Shown here piece by piece: positions 8,127 through 15,895 of a DNA stretch of 43,955 nucleotides. Origin of the DNA: Amycolatopsis alkalitolerans (GTDB lineage Bacteria > Actinomycetota > Actinomycetes > Mycobacteriales > Pseudonocardiaceae); the NCBI RefSeq assembly GCF_006152065.1, contig NZ_VDFW01000046.1:1-43955 (forward strand). The letters are read 5' to 3'. Made by a program: the position numbers and the translations under genes. The notes beneath the pieces were generated by a model. That model made no database searches and had not been told where the DNA came from. It worked only from the letters and a program-made list of their open reading frames with translations. Position 1 is the first letter of the stretch. Every line of letters starts with the position of its first letter.

Positions 8127-9476
8127 ATGAGTCCGGTCGAGGTCGTCCCACTCGTCGACGAGGGGCTGGGCAATTCCGCGTACTTGCTCGACCTCGGCGA
8201 CGGCCGCGCGCTGGTCGTCGATGTCAGCCTCGACCTGCGGGCGGCCTCCGGCGCGGCGCGGCGGTCGGGTTTGCGGGTGGCGTTCGCCGCCGACACGCAC
8301 CTGCACGCCGACTTCCTCTCCGGCGCGCGCCAGTTGTCGGCCACTGAAGGCACGCGGGTGCTGGCCTCGGCGGCGGGGCATCGCGAGTTCGCCCACACCG
8401 GCCTGCACGACGGTGACGAGGTCGACCTCGGCGGCCTGCGGCTGCGGGCGTTGACCACGCCGGGACACACCCACGAGCACCTGTCGTTCCTGCTGCTCGA
8501 CGCCGACCGGCCGGTCGGCGTGTTCACCGGCGGCTCGCTGCTGGTCGGCGCGGCGGCCCGCACGGATCTCGTCTCGCCCGATCGGGCGGAAGCATTGGCC
8601 CGCGCCCAATACGCCTCGCTGCGACGCCTCACCGAATTGCCCGACGGGGTGGCGGTGTGGCCGACGCACGGTGCGGGGTCGTTCTGCTCCGCCCCGCCGG
8701 GCGCCGAGCGCACCAGCACGATCGGCCGCGAAAAGGCCACCAATCCGTTGCTGCGGGCGCCTGACGAGGACGCGTTCGTCTCGGCGTTGCTCGGTTCGCT
8801 GGGCACCTTTCCGCCGTACTTCCGGCGGCTCGGCGAGATCAACCGCCGCGGCCCCGCCGTCCTCGAGACCTCGCCGGTGCTGGCCCCGCTCGATGTCGCG
8901 CGGGTGCGGGCGTCGCTGGCCGACGGCGCCCGCCTGATCGACGTGCGGCCGGTCGAGCGGTTCGCCGCCGCCCACGTGCCGGGATCGCTGTCGATCCCGT
9001 TGCGGCCGGCGTTCGCGTCATGGCTCGGCTGGCTCGCCCCGCACGACGTGCCACTGGTCGTGCTGCGCGATCCCGGCCAGGACCCGGCCGAAATCGCCTG
9101 GCAGGCCACCAAAATCGGCTACGCCGGCCTCGCCGGGGAACTGGCCGGCGGTATCGGCGCCTGGGACCGTCCGGTCAGCAGGACGCGTGTGGTCGGGCCC
9201 GGCGAGGTCGACCGGCCGGTACTGGACATCCGGCAGGCGAGCGAGTTCGCCGCCGGGCACCTGCCCGGTGCTCGGCATATCGAACTCGGTGACCTCGCGG
9301 ATCGCGTGGGCGAGGTGCCGGCGGAGCCGCTGGTGGTGATGTGCGGGCACGGCGAACGCGCGATGGGCGCCGCGAGCCTCCTGGAACGGGACGGCCACCG
9401 CGACCTCGCCGTGCTGGCCGGCGGCCCCGGCGACTGGTCCGCGGCCACCGGGCAGAAGCTGGAGACCGGCCGATGA
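8127..9476 (+). CDS. MBL-fold hydrolase with two rhodanese domains, metal site degenerate
   Basis: A 449-residue protein. The N-terminal ~230 residues are a metallo-beta-lactamase fold like ETHE1 persulfide dioxygenases, followed by two rhodanese domains. The metal motif is altered: THLHADF instead of HxHxDH, and FTGGSLL where dioxygenases have FTGDTLL, so the Asp ligand is missing. The GHTHEH histidines remain. The first rhodanese domain lacks its Cys (VVLRDPG); the second keeps one (MCGHGERA). ATG 8127 fits the GGAGG site best; GTG 8124 is possible. Divergent from the ArsR-rhodanese gene; overlaps the MFS gene by 4 bases. Confidence 0.85.
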   Translation: MSPVEVVPLVDEGLGNSAYLLDLGDGRALVVDVSLDLRAASGAARRSGLRVAFAADTHLHADFLSGARQLSATEGTRVLASAAGHREFAHTGLHDGDEVDLGGLRLRALTTPGHTHEHLSFLLLDADRPVGVFTGGSLLVGAAARTDLVSPDRAEALARAQYASLRRLTELPDGVAVWPTHGAGSFCSAPPGAERTSTIGREKATNPLLRAPDEDAFVSALLGSLGTFPPYFRRLGEINRRGPAVLETSPVLAPLDVARVRASLADGARLIDVRPVERFAAAHVPGSLSIPLRPAFASWLGWLAPHDVPLVVLRDPGQDPAEIAWQATKIGYAGLAGELAGGIGAWDRPVSRTRVVGPGEVDRPVLDIRQASEFAAGHLPGARHIELGDLADRVGEVPAEPLVVMCGHGERAMGAASLLERDGHRDLAVLAGGPGDWSAATGQKLETGR

Positions 9477-10726
9477 GCACCGCCACCGGAGAGCCCCGGC
9501 TCGGCATCCGCGCCAACCTCGCGCAGTTCAGCCTGCTGGTCGCGGTCAACGCGCTGGTCGGCGGCATGCTCGGGCAGGAACGCACGGTGCTGCCGCTCTT
9601 GGCCGAACGCGCCTTCGGCCTGACCGGCTACACCTTCCTGCTCACCTACGTGCTGGCCTTCGGCGTCACCAAGGCGGCCACCAACTACGTCGCCGGCACC
9701 CTGTCCGACCGCTTCGGCCGCAAACCGGTCCTGCTGGCCGGCTGGCTCATCGCGATTCCGGTGCCGCTGCTGCTGATCTGGGCGCCGTCCTGGGGCTGGG
9801 TGGTGGCCGCCAACGTCCTGCTCGGCGTGAACCAGGGCCTCACCTGGTCCACCACCGTGATCATGAAGATCGATCTCGCGGGGCCCGCCCGGCGCGGGCT
9901 GGCGATGGGGCTCAACGAAGCCGCCGGCTATCTCGCGGTGGCGGTCACCGCGCTGGTCACCGGCTACCTCGCCGCCCGCTACGGGCTGCGGCCCGCGCCG
10001 TTCCTGCTCGGCCTCGCCTACGCCGCGCTCGGACTCGGCCTGACGGCCTCCGTCGTGCGGGAGACCCATGGCCACGCGCGGCTGGAAGCCGGCGGGCATG
10101 TCGCCCGCGCGGACCTGAGCACCAGGCAGGTCTTCGTGCACACCAGCCTGCGCGAGCGCGCGCTGTCCGCGGCGAGCCAGGCCGGGATGGTCAACAACCT
10201 CAACGACGGCCTGGCGTGGGGACTGTTCCCGATCCTGTTCGCCACCGCCGGGCTGTCGGTTTCCCGGATCGGGATCCTCGCCGCGGTCTATCCCGCGGTG
10301 TGGGGTGCCGGTCAGCTCGTGACCGGATCGCTGTCGGACCGGTGGGGCCGCAAGCACCTGATCACCGGGGGGATGCTGGTCCAAGCGGGCGCGCTCGCCC
10401 TCGTCGCGCTCGCAGACACCTTCGCCCTGTGGCTGGTGGCCGCGGTGCTCCTCGGCGTCGGCACCGCGATGGTCTACCCGACCCTGCTCGCCACGATCGG
10501 CGACGTCGCCCACCCCGCCTGGCGTGCCCGCGCGGTCGGCGTCTACCGCCTCTGGCGCGACGGCGGCTTCGCCGTCGGCGCCTTACTCGCCGGCATCATC
10601 GCGGACCTGTGGGGCCTGCGCGCCGCCGTCTGGGTGGTCGCCGCCATCACCGCCGCCTCCGGTGTGCTCGTGGCGGTACGCATGTACGAGACCCATGTCA
10701 CCGGCCGTCGTCGAGGGCGTAGGTGA
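9473..10726 (+). CDS. MFS transporter
   Basis: A 417-residue major facilitator superfamily protein with about 12 hydrophobic segments. Visible signatures are the loop 2-3 motif GTLSDRFGRKPVL and its repeat GSLSDRWGRKHLI in the second half. The ATG overlaps the stop of the MBL gene, so the two are translationally coupled, which suggests export of a small sulfur compound or a related toxicant. Substrate is not determinable. The 3' end overlaps the convergent CBS gene by 29 bases. Confidence 0.88.
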   Translation: MSTATGEPRLGIRANLAQFSLLVAVNALVGGMLGQERTVLPLLAERAFGLTGYTFLLTYVLAFGVTKAATNYVAGTLSDRFGRKPVLLAGWLIAIPVPLLLIWAPSWGWVVAANVLLGVNQGLTWSTTVIMKIDLAGPARRGLAMGLNEAAGYLAVAVTALVTGYLAARYGLRPAPFLLGLAYAALGLGLTASVVRETHGHARLEAGGHVARADLSTRQVFVHTSLRERALSAASQAGMVNNLNDGLAWGLFPILFATAGLSVSRIGILAAVYPAVWGAGQLVTGSLSDRWGRKHLITGGMLVQAGALALVALADTFALWLVAAVLLGVGTAMVYPTLLATIGDVAHPAWRARAVGVYRLWRDGGFAVGALLAGIIADLWGLRAAVWVVAAITAASGVLVAVRMYETHVTGRRRGRR

Positions 10727-11360
10727 GGTGGCTGATCACGTTGAGCACGCCGTCGGTGTCGCGGGCCAGGCTGATCGCGGTGGGGAGCATGCTCTTGCGG
10801 GCGAGCCGCCCGCGCAGGATCGCGACGCCGTCGAGGACGTCGGCCGGATGCTCGGTGCGGTCGGCGAGCATCCCGCTGGTCAGAATGCGCTGATTGACTT
10901 CGGCGGCGATTTCGGTGTCGTTGCGCAGGAACACGGTGAGCAGATCGCGCCGGCTGACGATGCCGACCAGCCGCCCCCGCTTGTCGACGACGGGCAGGCG
11001 TCTGATGGCGTGCCGCCGCAGCAACCGCGCCGCCGCCGCGAGGCCGCACGAGTCTTCGACGGTGATGGCCGGTGCGGTCATCAGCTGGCCGGCGGTGCGG
11101 GCGTTGACCTTCGACCGCAGCCCGCGCTGCCACCAGCGCGGCGGGTCGGTCCGGTGGTCGCTTTCCTTGGGGAGCAGGTCCGCTTCGGACACGACACCGA
11201 GCACGTGACGGTCGCCGTCGAGGACGGGGACGCCGCTGACGGCACGCCTCGACATCAGCGCGACGATTTCCTTGACCGGGGTCGCACGCCGGACCGCGGC
11301 GACGTCACCGGTCATGACCGTGGCGACCGTGTGCGCCGCGTCCACATTGGATGGTTTCAT
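10698..11360 (-). CDS. CBS-pair protein with BON-like C terminus
   Basis: A 220-residue cytosolic protein. Two CBS domains are visible: VATVMTGDVAAVRRATPVKEI, then GVPVLDGDRHVLGVVSEADLL for the first, and LMTAPAITVEDSCGLAAAARL, then LPVVDKRGRLVGIVSRRDLL for the second. The last ~60 residues (DVLDGVAILRGRL, then DTDGVLNVISHLTY) look like a shortened BON domain. CBS pairs bind adenine nucleotides; such proteins act in stress or dormancy responses. The ATG at 11360 begins MKPSNVD. Single gene. Confidence 0.88.
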   Translation of the reverse strand: MKPSNVDAAHTVATVMTGDVAAVRRATPVKEIVALMSRRAVSGVPVLDGDRHVLGVVSEADLLPKESDHRTDPPRWWQRGLRSKVNARTAGQLMTAPAITVEDSCGLAAAARLLRRHAIRRLPVVDKRGRLVGIVSRRDLLTVFLRNDTEIAAEVNQRILTSGMLADRTEHPADVLDGVAILRGRLARKSMLPTAISLARDTDGVLNVISHLTYALDDGR

Positions 11361-11475
11361 GCTGGCCCCCGCTTCTCGATCGGCTCTCGCCCAGCATCCG
11401 ATCACCAGGTGCGCGCCGGCAAGGGAACAAAGTCGCTCCACGGCGATGACCCCGGTCCACGACGGGACCCGACCG

Positions 11476-12096
11476 CTACCGTTTGCGGCGCAGCACCGCG
11501 CGCACGATCACGGCAAGGATGAGCACGCCCACGGCGATGGCCAGATAGGTCTGGTAGCGCGCCGCCAGCGGGTAGATCGTGTCGATGTGGGTGCCGGCCA
11601 GGTCGCCGAGAGTGACCCAGGTACCGACCCACAGGGCCGCGCCCAGTGCGTTGTAGGCGAGGAAGCGCAGCCAGTGCATGCCGGTCAACCCGGCGATGAT
11701 GCCGTTGGCCTGCCGCAGTCCTTCGACGAAGCGGGCGACGACGATGATGCCGCCGCCATAGCGCGCGAAGAACGATTCGGCCTTGTCGAGCCGTTCGGGG
11801 GTGAGCAGTACGTAGCGGCCGAACTTCTCCACCAGCCGCCGCCCGCCGAGCCGGCCGACGAGGTAGCCGATGTTGTCCCCGAGCACTGCGCCGGCGAAGC
11901 CCAGCAGCGCCACCAGGACGAGGTTCATCCGGCCGGCACCGGCGTAGATCGCGCCGACGATCAGCACGGTTTCGCCCGGTGCGGGCACCCCGAAGTCCTC
12001 CAGGGTGATCAGCCCGATGATCGCGGCGTACCCGTAGTGGTCCAGGATCGGCGCGAGGTCCGCCAGCACCCCCGGCAGCACCGGAGGCACCGTCAC
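11476..12096 (-). CDS. DedA-family membrane protein (third gene of operon)
   Basis: A 206-residue DedA/SNARE-associated (VTT) protein. The conserved core is visible: EDFGVPAPGETVLI, then GDNIGYLVGRLGG and the ARFVEGLRQANGIIAG helix. DedA-family proteins are linked to lipid-carrier (undecaprenyl phosphate) or phospholipid translocation. The GTG at 12096 overlaps the stop of the PAP2 gene by 4 bases (GTGA). It differs from the first DedA of the operon, so the two are not recent copies. Confidence 0.9.
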   Translation of the reverse strand: MTVPPVLPGVLADLAPILDHYGYAAIIGLITLEDFGVPAPGETVLIVGAIYAGAGRMNLVLVALLGFAGAVLGDNIGYLVGRLGGRRLVEKFGRYVLLTPERLDKAESFFARYGGGIIVVARFVEGLRQANGIIAGLTGMHWLRFLAYNALGAALWVGTWVTLGDLAGTHIDTIYPLAARYQTYLAIAVGVLILAVIVRAVLRRKR

Positions 12097-12695
12097 AGCG
12101 GGTCGCCCGCGGCTTCGAACCGGCCCAGCTTCCGCACCAGGGCGGTCGCCGGGCGGCGCACCACCACCCACCCGGCCAGCACCACCACCGCGCCGAGAAC
12201 GAGACCGGCGGCCACGTCCTGCGGGTAGTGAGCGGCGATGTAGACCCGTGCGAACGCGATCGCGAGCGCGGCCACCGTGGCGATCCACGCCAGCGTGCGG
12301 CGCCGGGCCAGGAACAGGCCGGCCGCGACCGCCCCGGCCATCGTGGCGTGATCGCTGGGGAACGAGAAGTCGCTGGTCCGGTCGGCCAGCACCAGCAGCC
12401 CGTGGGTCGCCGTGTACGGGCGGGCCTCGTGGATGGCGCCGACGATCGGCTGGTTGATCCCCACCGCCACGATGGTGCCCAGCCCCGCCCACGACGCGGC
12501 GGCGAACCGCGCGGGATCGCCGGTGCGGCGGGCGTTCCACCATCCGGCCACCAGGAGCAGCGCGAACAGCGCGACGCCATAGGTGGCGTAGCCGTACATC
12601 AGCCCGTGCAACCAGGGCGTGGCACGGGCGAACGTGTTCACATCGCGCAGCAGGGCGCCGTCGAGCCCGCCGTCTCCTGTCAGCACGGCGCTCAT
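12093..12695 (-). CDS. PAP2-family phosphatase
   Basis: A 200-residue membrane phosphatase of the PAP2 family with about six hydrophobic segments. Motifs: a KxxxxxxRP-like EARPY, SFPSDHATMAG (PSGH-type) and RVYIAAHYPQDVAAG (the third motif with the catalytic His). This family dephosphorylates undecaprenyl pyrophosphate or phosphatidate. The ATG overlaps the first DedA stop and the gene overlaps the next DedA by 4 bases. The DedA-PAP2-DedA arrangement suggests lipid-carrier recycling and flipping. Confidence 0.88.
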   Translation of the reverse strand: MSAVLTGDGGLDGALLRDVNTFARATPWLHGLMYGYATYGVALFALLLVAGWWNARRTGDPARFAAASWAGLGTIVAVGINQPIVGAIHEARPYTATHGLLVLADRTSDFSFPSDHATMAGAVAAGLFLARRRTLAWIATVAALAIAFARVYIAAHYPQDVAAGLVLGAVVVLAGWVVVRRPATALVRKLGRFEAAGDPL

Positions 12696-13339
12696 CGCTT
12701 CTCCCGGGAGGATCGGCGGGCGCGCAGCAACTCCAGCCCGAGCGGGATGAGCGACACCACGACGACGACCGCGATGATCGGCAGCAGGTACTGGTCGATG
12801 CCGGGGATGGTGGCGCCCAGCCCGTATCCGGCGAGCGTGACGCCGACCGACCACACCAGCCCGCCGGCGATCTGCCACAGCGTGAAGGTGCGGGCCGGGA
12901 CGGCGAGGACGCCGGCCAGCGGGTTGAGCACGGTGCGCACCACCGGGATGAACCGCGCCAGCACGATCGCCTTGGCGTATCCGTAGCGGGCGAGCAGGAC
13001 CTCGGCACGTTCCAGCCCCGCGTGCAGATGCCGGTTGCGTACCCGCGACAGCAGCGCCTTGCCGCCCCGCCGCCCGAGCACGAACCCGATCTGCGCCCCG
13101 CTCACCGCGCCGGCCGCGGCGGCGACCAGCACGACCGGCAGCGACAGGTGCACGGTCGCGGTGGCGCTGGTGGTGCAGAACAGCCCCGCGGTGAACAGCA
13201 GCGAATCGCCGGGCAGGAAGAACCCGATCAGCAGCCCCGTCTCGGCGAACAGGACGAGGAACACCCCGAACGCCCCGAGGCTGGACAGCCAGAACGACGC
13301 GCTCAGCGGATTGCCCCCGACTGCCGCGAGAACGTGCAT
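12692..13339 (-). CDS. DedA-family membrane protein (first gene of operon)
   Basis: A 215-residue DedA/VTT protein, conserved core AETGLLIGFFLPGDSLLF, then GAQIGFVLGRRGG and LARFIPVVRTVLNPLAG. Hydrophobic segments are at about residues 20-45, 62-85, 125-160 and 172-195. It heads the DedA-PAP2-DedA operon; its ATG follows a GGGAG site. Its promoter faces a BlaI-type repressor gene with CTAC...GTAG repeats between, so it is probably under that repressor. Confidence 0.9.
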   Translation of the reverse strand: MHVLAAVGGNPLSASFWLSSLGAFGVFLVLFAETGLLIGFFLPGDSLLFTAGLFCTTSATATVHLSLPVVLVAAAAGAVSGAQIGFVLGRRGGKALLSRVRNRHLHAGLERAEVLLARYGYAKAIVLARFIPVVRTVLNPLAGVLAVPARTFTLWQIAGGLVWSVGVTLAGYGLGATIPGIDQYLLPIIAVVVVVSLIPLGLELLRARRSSREKR

Positions 13340-13366
13340 CTCATCTCCCTGCTCGACCCAGAGCTA

Positions 13367-13401
13367 CTACTTTGTTTGTAGAAGTTCTACTCTCACTGTA
13401 G
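13367..13401. promoter_or_regulatory. Candidate BlaI-type operators
   Basis: Two tandem CTAC-N7-GTAG inverted repeats, at 13367-13381 and 13387-13401, sit between the divergent DedA and BlaI genes. A perfect palindrome, GTAGAA-G-TTCTAC (13378-13390), bridges them. BlaI/MecI repressors bind sites built from CTACA/TGTAG half-sites. The position covers both promoters. The match is by half-site, with 7-base spacing. Confidence 0.65.
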
Positions 13402-13423
13402 AGGAAGGACGAGGAGGGGCGGC

Positions 13424-13822
13424 ATGGAGATGCCTGACCGGTCTGCGCGCCGCCGTGCGGGTGAACTGTCCGGGCTCGTCTTGGACACGCTGCGGCGCGC
13501 CGGGGCCTCGCTGACCGCGGCCGAGGTGCGGCGGTGCCTGGTCGAAGCCGGGGCAGGTCCGCTCGCCTACACGACGGTGGTCACCATCCTGTCCCGCCTG
13601 CACGAGCAGGGCCTGGCGGAGCGATTTCGCGCGGGGCGGGCCTATGCCTACCTCGCCGTGGCCGACTCCGCGCTGGCCGCTCGTCGGATGCGGCGGGTGC
13701 TGGACGACCACTACGACCGGGAAGCCGTGCTGGCCAGTTTCGTGCAGGACCTGTCGTCCGACGACGAACGCCGGCTGCGCGAACTCCTCGGAGACCTCGG
13801 CACCGGCGATCGCGAAGTGTGA
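13424..13822 (+). CDS. BlaI/MecI/CopY-family repressor 1
   Basis: A 132-residue protein with the BlaI winged helix: LVLDTLRRAGASLTAAEVRR, then YTTVVTILSRLHEQGLAERF, then a C-terminal dimerisation helix ending LGDLGTGDREV. It should repress the divergent DedA operon and itself through the repeats at 13367-13401. It lies 7 bases upstream of the M56-like protease and is probably its operon partner, as BlaI pairs with BlaR. Whether it responds to a beta-lactam cannot be seen. Confidence 0.9.
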   Translation: MEMPDRSARRRAGELSGLVLDTLRRAGASLTAAEVRRCLVEAGAGPLAYTTVVTILSRLHEQGLAERFRAGRAYAYLAVADSALAARRMRRVLDDHYDREAVLASFVQDLSSDDERRLRELLGDLGTGDREV

Positions 13823-13829
13823 CCGAACC

Positions 13830-14780
13830 ATGCACATCGCCGTCTACCTGCCCCTCGTCCTGCCGCTCGCGGCGGCGCCTTCGGCTCGCTGGCTGGCCGC
13901 TCGCCTGGACCCCCGGGTGGCGACCGGGTTGCTCACCGTGGTCGCGCTCGGGCTGGCCGCGGCCGGCGGCATTGCCCTGACGGCGTTGGCCGCTACGGCA
14001 GTCGGGCAGATCCCGTTGCTGGGTGCATTGGGCGACTGGTCGGTGTGGGTCCTGCGCCGCGACGACCCCGCCTCCCTCACGCTTGCGCTGGTCGCGTGCG
14101 TCCTGCTGACCGCGGCACTGGCCACGGCTGGACGCACCCTGGTTCGCCGGGTGCGCGCCCTCGCCGACGCCGCGCGAACCGCCCGCCTGCTGCCGCTGGC
14201 GGGTCCGCGCGACCAGGTGGTGGTGCTCGACGACCCCACCCCGGACGCCTATGCCCTACCGGGTGCGCCCGGCCGGATCGTCGTGTCCACCGGCATGCTC
14301 GACGCACTCGACGAGCGCGAACAGCGGGTGCTGTTCGCCCACGAGCGCGCCCACCTCGCGTGCGGGCACCACCTGTTCGTCACCCTGGCCTACGTCGCGG
14401 CGGCGACCAACCCGCTGCTGCTGCCGGTGGCGGCCGCCGTGCGGTATTCCACCGAGCGCTGGGCCGACGAACACGCGGCCCGCGTCGTCGGGGATCGTCG
14501 CCTGGTGGCCAGGACCATCGCCAAGGCCGCCCTGCTCACCCGCCGCGGCGTGCCTGCCGCGGCGCTGGGTATCGCGACCGGACTCGTCGGCCGGCTGCGC
14601 GGGCCGGGGCCGGTTCCCCGCCGGGTGGCCGCTCTGCTGGCGACGCCGCCGCGGCAACGCCGGCTGCTGCTGGCGGTCACGCTCGGCGTGCTCGTGCTCG
14701 CTGCCCTGTCCAGCATCGAGGCCGCCCGTGACCTGGACGCCCTGTTCGAACTCGCCCGCGCCGGCACCGGGCCGGCGTAG
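13830..14780 (+). CDS. BlaR/M56-like membrane zinc metalloprotease
   Basis: A 316-residue protein with hydrophobic segments at about residues 33-60, 81-103, 183-203 and 273-293. The zinc motif HERAH (HExxH, His171, Glu172, His175) is intact, and Glu209 in STERWADEHA is a candidate third ligand. The M56 family includes BlaR1/MecR1, which cleave BlaI, but no C-terminal penicillin-binding domain follows, so any signal is sensed otherwise. The BlaI-type repressor just upstream is the likely target. The ATG is 8 bases after the repressor stop. Confidence 0.85.
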   Translation: MHIAVYLPLVLPLAAAPSARWLAARLDPRVATGLLTVVALGLAAAGGIALTALAATAVGQIPLLGALGDWSVWVLRRDDPASLTLALVACVLLTAALATAGRTLVRRVRALADAARTARLLPLAGPRDQVVVLDDPTPDAYALPGAPGRIVVSTGMLDALDEREQRVLFAHERAHLACGHHLFVTLAYVAAATNPLLLPVAAAVRYSTERWADEHAARVVGDRRLVARTIAKAALLTRRGVPAAALGIATGLVGRLRGPGPVPRRVAALLATPPRQRRLLLAVTLGVLVLAALSSIEAARDLDALFELARAGTGPA

Positions 14781-14781
14781 G

Positions 14782-15144
14782 TCACCGCCGATCGTCTTCT
14801 TCGCGCGCGGAAAGCCAGGCGCGGAGGGATTCGGCGTCCTCATCGGACAGTCCGCTGACGAACGACTGGAGCACCGCCGACCGGTCCGGACCGCGGCGCA
14901 GCAGGGCGTCCATCTGCCCGGCCACGACGTTCGGCGCCTCGGGCGCGGCCCGGTACACGTGCCCGCGCGAGGTCCGTTCCCGCGTCAGCAAACCCTTGTC
15001 CACCAAGCGCGTCAGGATCGTGTGGATCGCGGTGTAGCTCAGTTCGGCGTCCACCGCCCGGCCCACCTCGTGCACGGTCAGCCGCCGCCTTGCCACCGCC
15101 GCCAGCACCTCGGCTTCCAAGGCGCCGCGCTGCCGCTTGCGCAT
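14782..15144 (-). CDS. BlaI/MecI/CopY-family repressor 2
   Basis: A 120-residue BlaI homologue: RQRGALEAEVLAAVARRRL, then YTAIHTILTRLVDKGLLTRE and a helical tail. It differs from repressor 1 in sequence. It converges on the M56-like protease, leaving 1 base between the stops, and lies 39 bases downstream of the Cei gene on the same strand, probably co-transcribed or from its own promoter. Possible target sites are at 15172-15184, 15882-15894 and 17441-17454. Confidence 0.88.
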   Translation of the reverse strand: MRKRQRGALEAEVLAAVARRRLTVHEVGRAVDAELSYTAIHTILTRLVDKGLLTRERTSRGHVYRAAPEAPNVVAGQMDALLRRGPDRSAVLQSFVSGLSDEDAESLRAWLSAREEDDRR

Positions 15145-15171
15145 CCGATCTTCGCCTTCCGTGCGGGTGGC

Positions 15172-15184
15172 ATCACAGTGTAGT
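15172..15184. promoter_or_regulatory. Possible BlaI half-palindrome upstream of repressor 2
   Basis: ATCACAGTGTAGT matches an ideal ACTACA-N-TGTAGT with two mismatches. It lies about 28 bases upstream of the repressor 2 start and touches the Cei stop codon, where an autoregulatory site would be expected. Weak support on its own. Confidence 0.35.
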
Positions 15185-15855
15185 CAGCAGGTGGCCGTGT
15201 GGGCGGCGGCCAGGAGCGAGGGCGCGATCGTGATGTGCGGCGCGACGTCGTTGCCGGACTGCGTCGCCGGGTGCGCCTTCGACCAGGCGGTGAGCTGATC
15301 CAGGATCGTGTGCGCCGCCGAACTCGGGGTCAGGGCGGAGAAGTTCGTGCCCACCGACAGATCCACCATGGCACCGGCGCGGTCGTCCCGTACCAACTGC
15401 GTGCAGGGCACGAGCAGGCTCAGCGTGCGGGCCGCCGCGGCCCCGTCGGGGCCGAACCGGATCTGCCCCATACATTGCAGGTTTCCTTGCGGGTACAGCG
15501 GATCATCGGCCGGTGCGGCGCCAGGACCGAACCCGAGATCGGTCAGCTGGGCCGACACTTCGGTGGCCAGCCCTCGCTGGTTGCTGCCGTTGAGCACCGT
15601 CACCCGCACCTCGTTCGGCGGCGCCGGTGTCACCGTGTCCAGCGCCGAGTACGGCAACGGCGTTTCTTGCCCGTCACTGGAGGCCGGGCAGCGGGTGAGC
15701 GCGTTGACATCCTTCGCGTGCCCGATCGCCCGCACCCACACCACGGCGGCGGCGATCAGCAGCACCGCCAGGACCAGGAGCGCACGGCCCGGTTTGCGCC
15801 GCCGGTACGCACTTGTCCGAGATCTCGACGCCCGGCCGGGCCATCTGTCCCACAC
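15184..15855 (-). CDS. cei: Envelope integrity protein Cei homologue
   Basis: A 223-residue membrane-anchored protein. A basic N terminus (to about residue 24) is followed by one transmembrane helix (about 25-44) and an external domain. Residues about 80-115 match the LytR_C fold (VRVTVLNGSNQRGLATEVSA), then CMGQIRFGP and the LVPCTQLVRDDR segment seen in mycobacterial Cei. Mycobacterial Cei (Rv2700) supports envelope integrity. GTG start with a GGAGGG site 5 bases upstream. It diverges from the LCP gene across a CTAC...GTAG palindrome. Confidence 0.85.
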   Translation of the reverse strand: MWDRWPGRASRSRTSAYRRRKPGRALLVLAVLLIAAAVVWVRAIGHAKDVNALTRCPASSDGQETPLPYSALDTVTPAPPNEVRVTVLNGSNQRGLATEVSAQLTDLGFGPGAAPADDPLYPQGNLQCMGQIRFGPDGAAAARTLSLLVPCTQLVRDDRAGAMVDLSVGTNFSALTPSSAAHTILDQLTAWSKAHPATQSGNDVAPHITIAPSLLAAAHTATC

Positions 15856-15881
15856 GGCACCCTCCTCGCGGAACGCTGTCT

Positions 15882-15894
15882 CTACAAATTGTAG
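15882..15894. promoter_or_regulatory. Candidate BlaI-type operator at Cei/LCP divergent promoter
   Basis: CTACAA-A-TTGTAG is a perfect 6+6 palindrome between the divergent genes. It overlaps -10-like elements for both directions: TACAAA (15884-15889) rightward, placing the transcript start at about the GTG at 15896, and TACAAT (15893-15888) leftward. A repressor bound here would block both genes. Confidence 0.7.
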
Positions 15895-15895
15895 T

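Noticed and set aside
8073..8975. Upstream extension of the ArsR-rhodanese reading frame
   Set aside because: It runs antisense through the MBL gene; homology begins at 8072.
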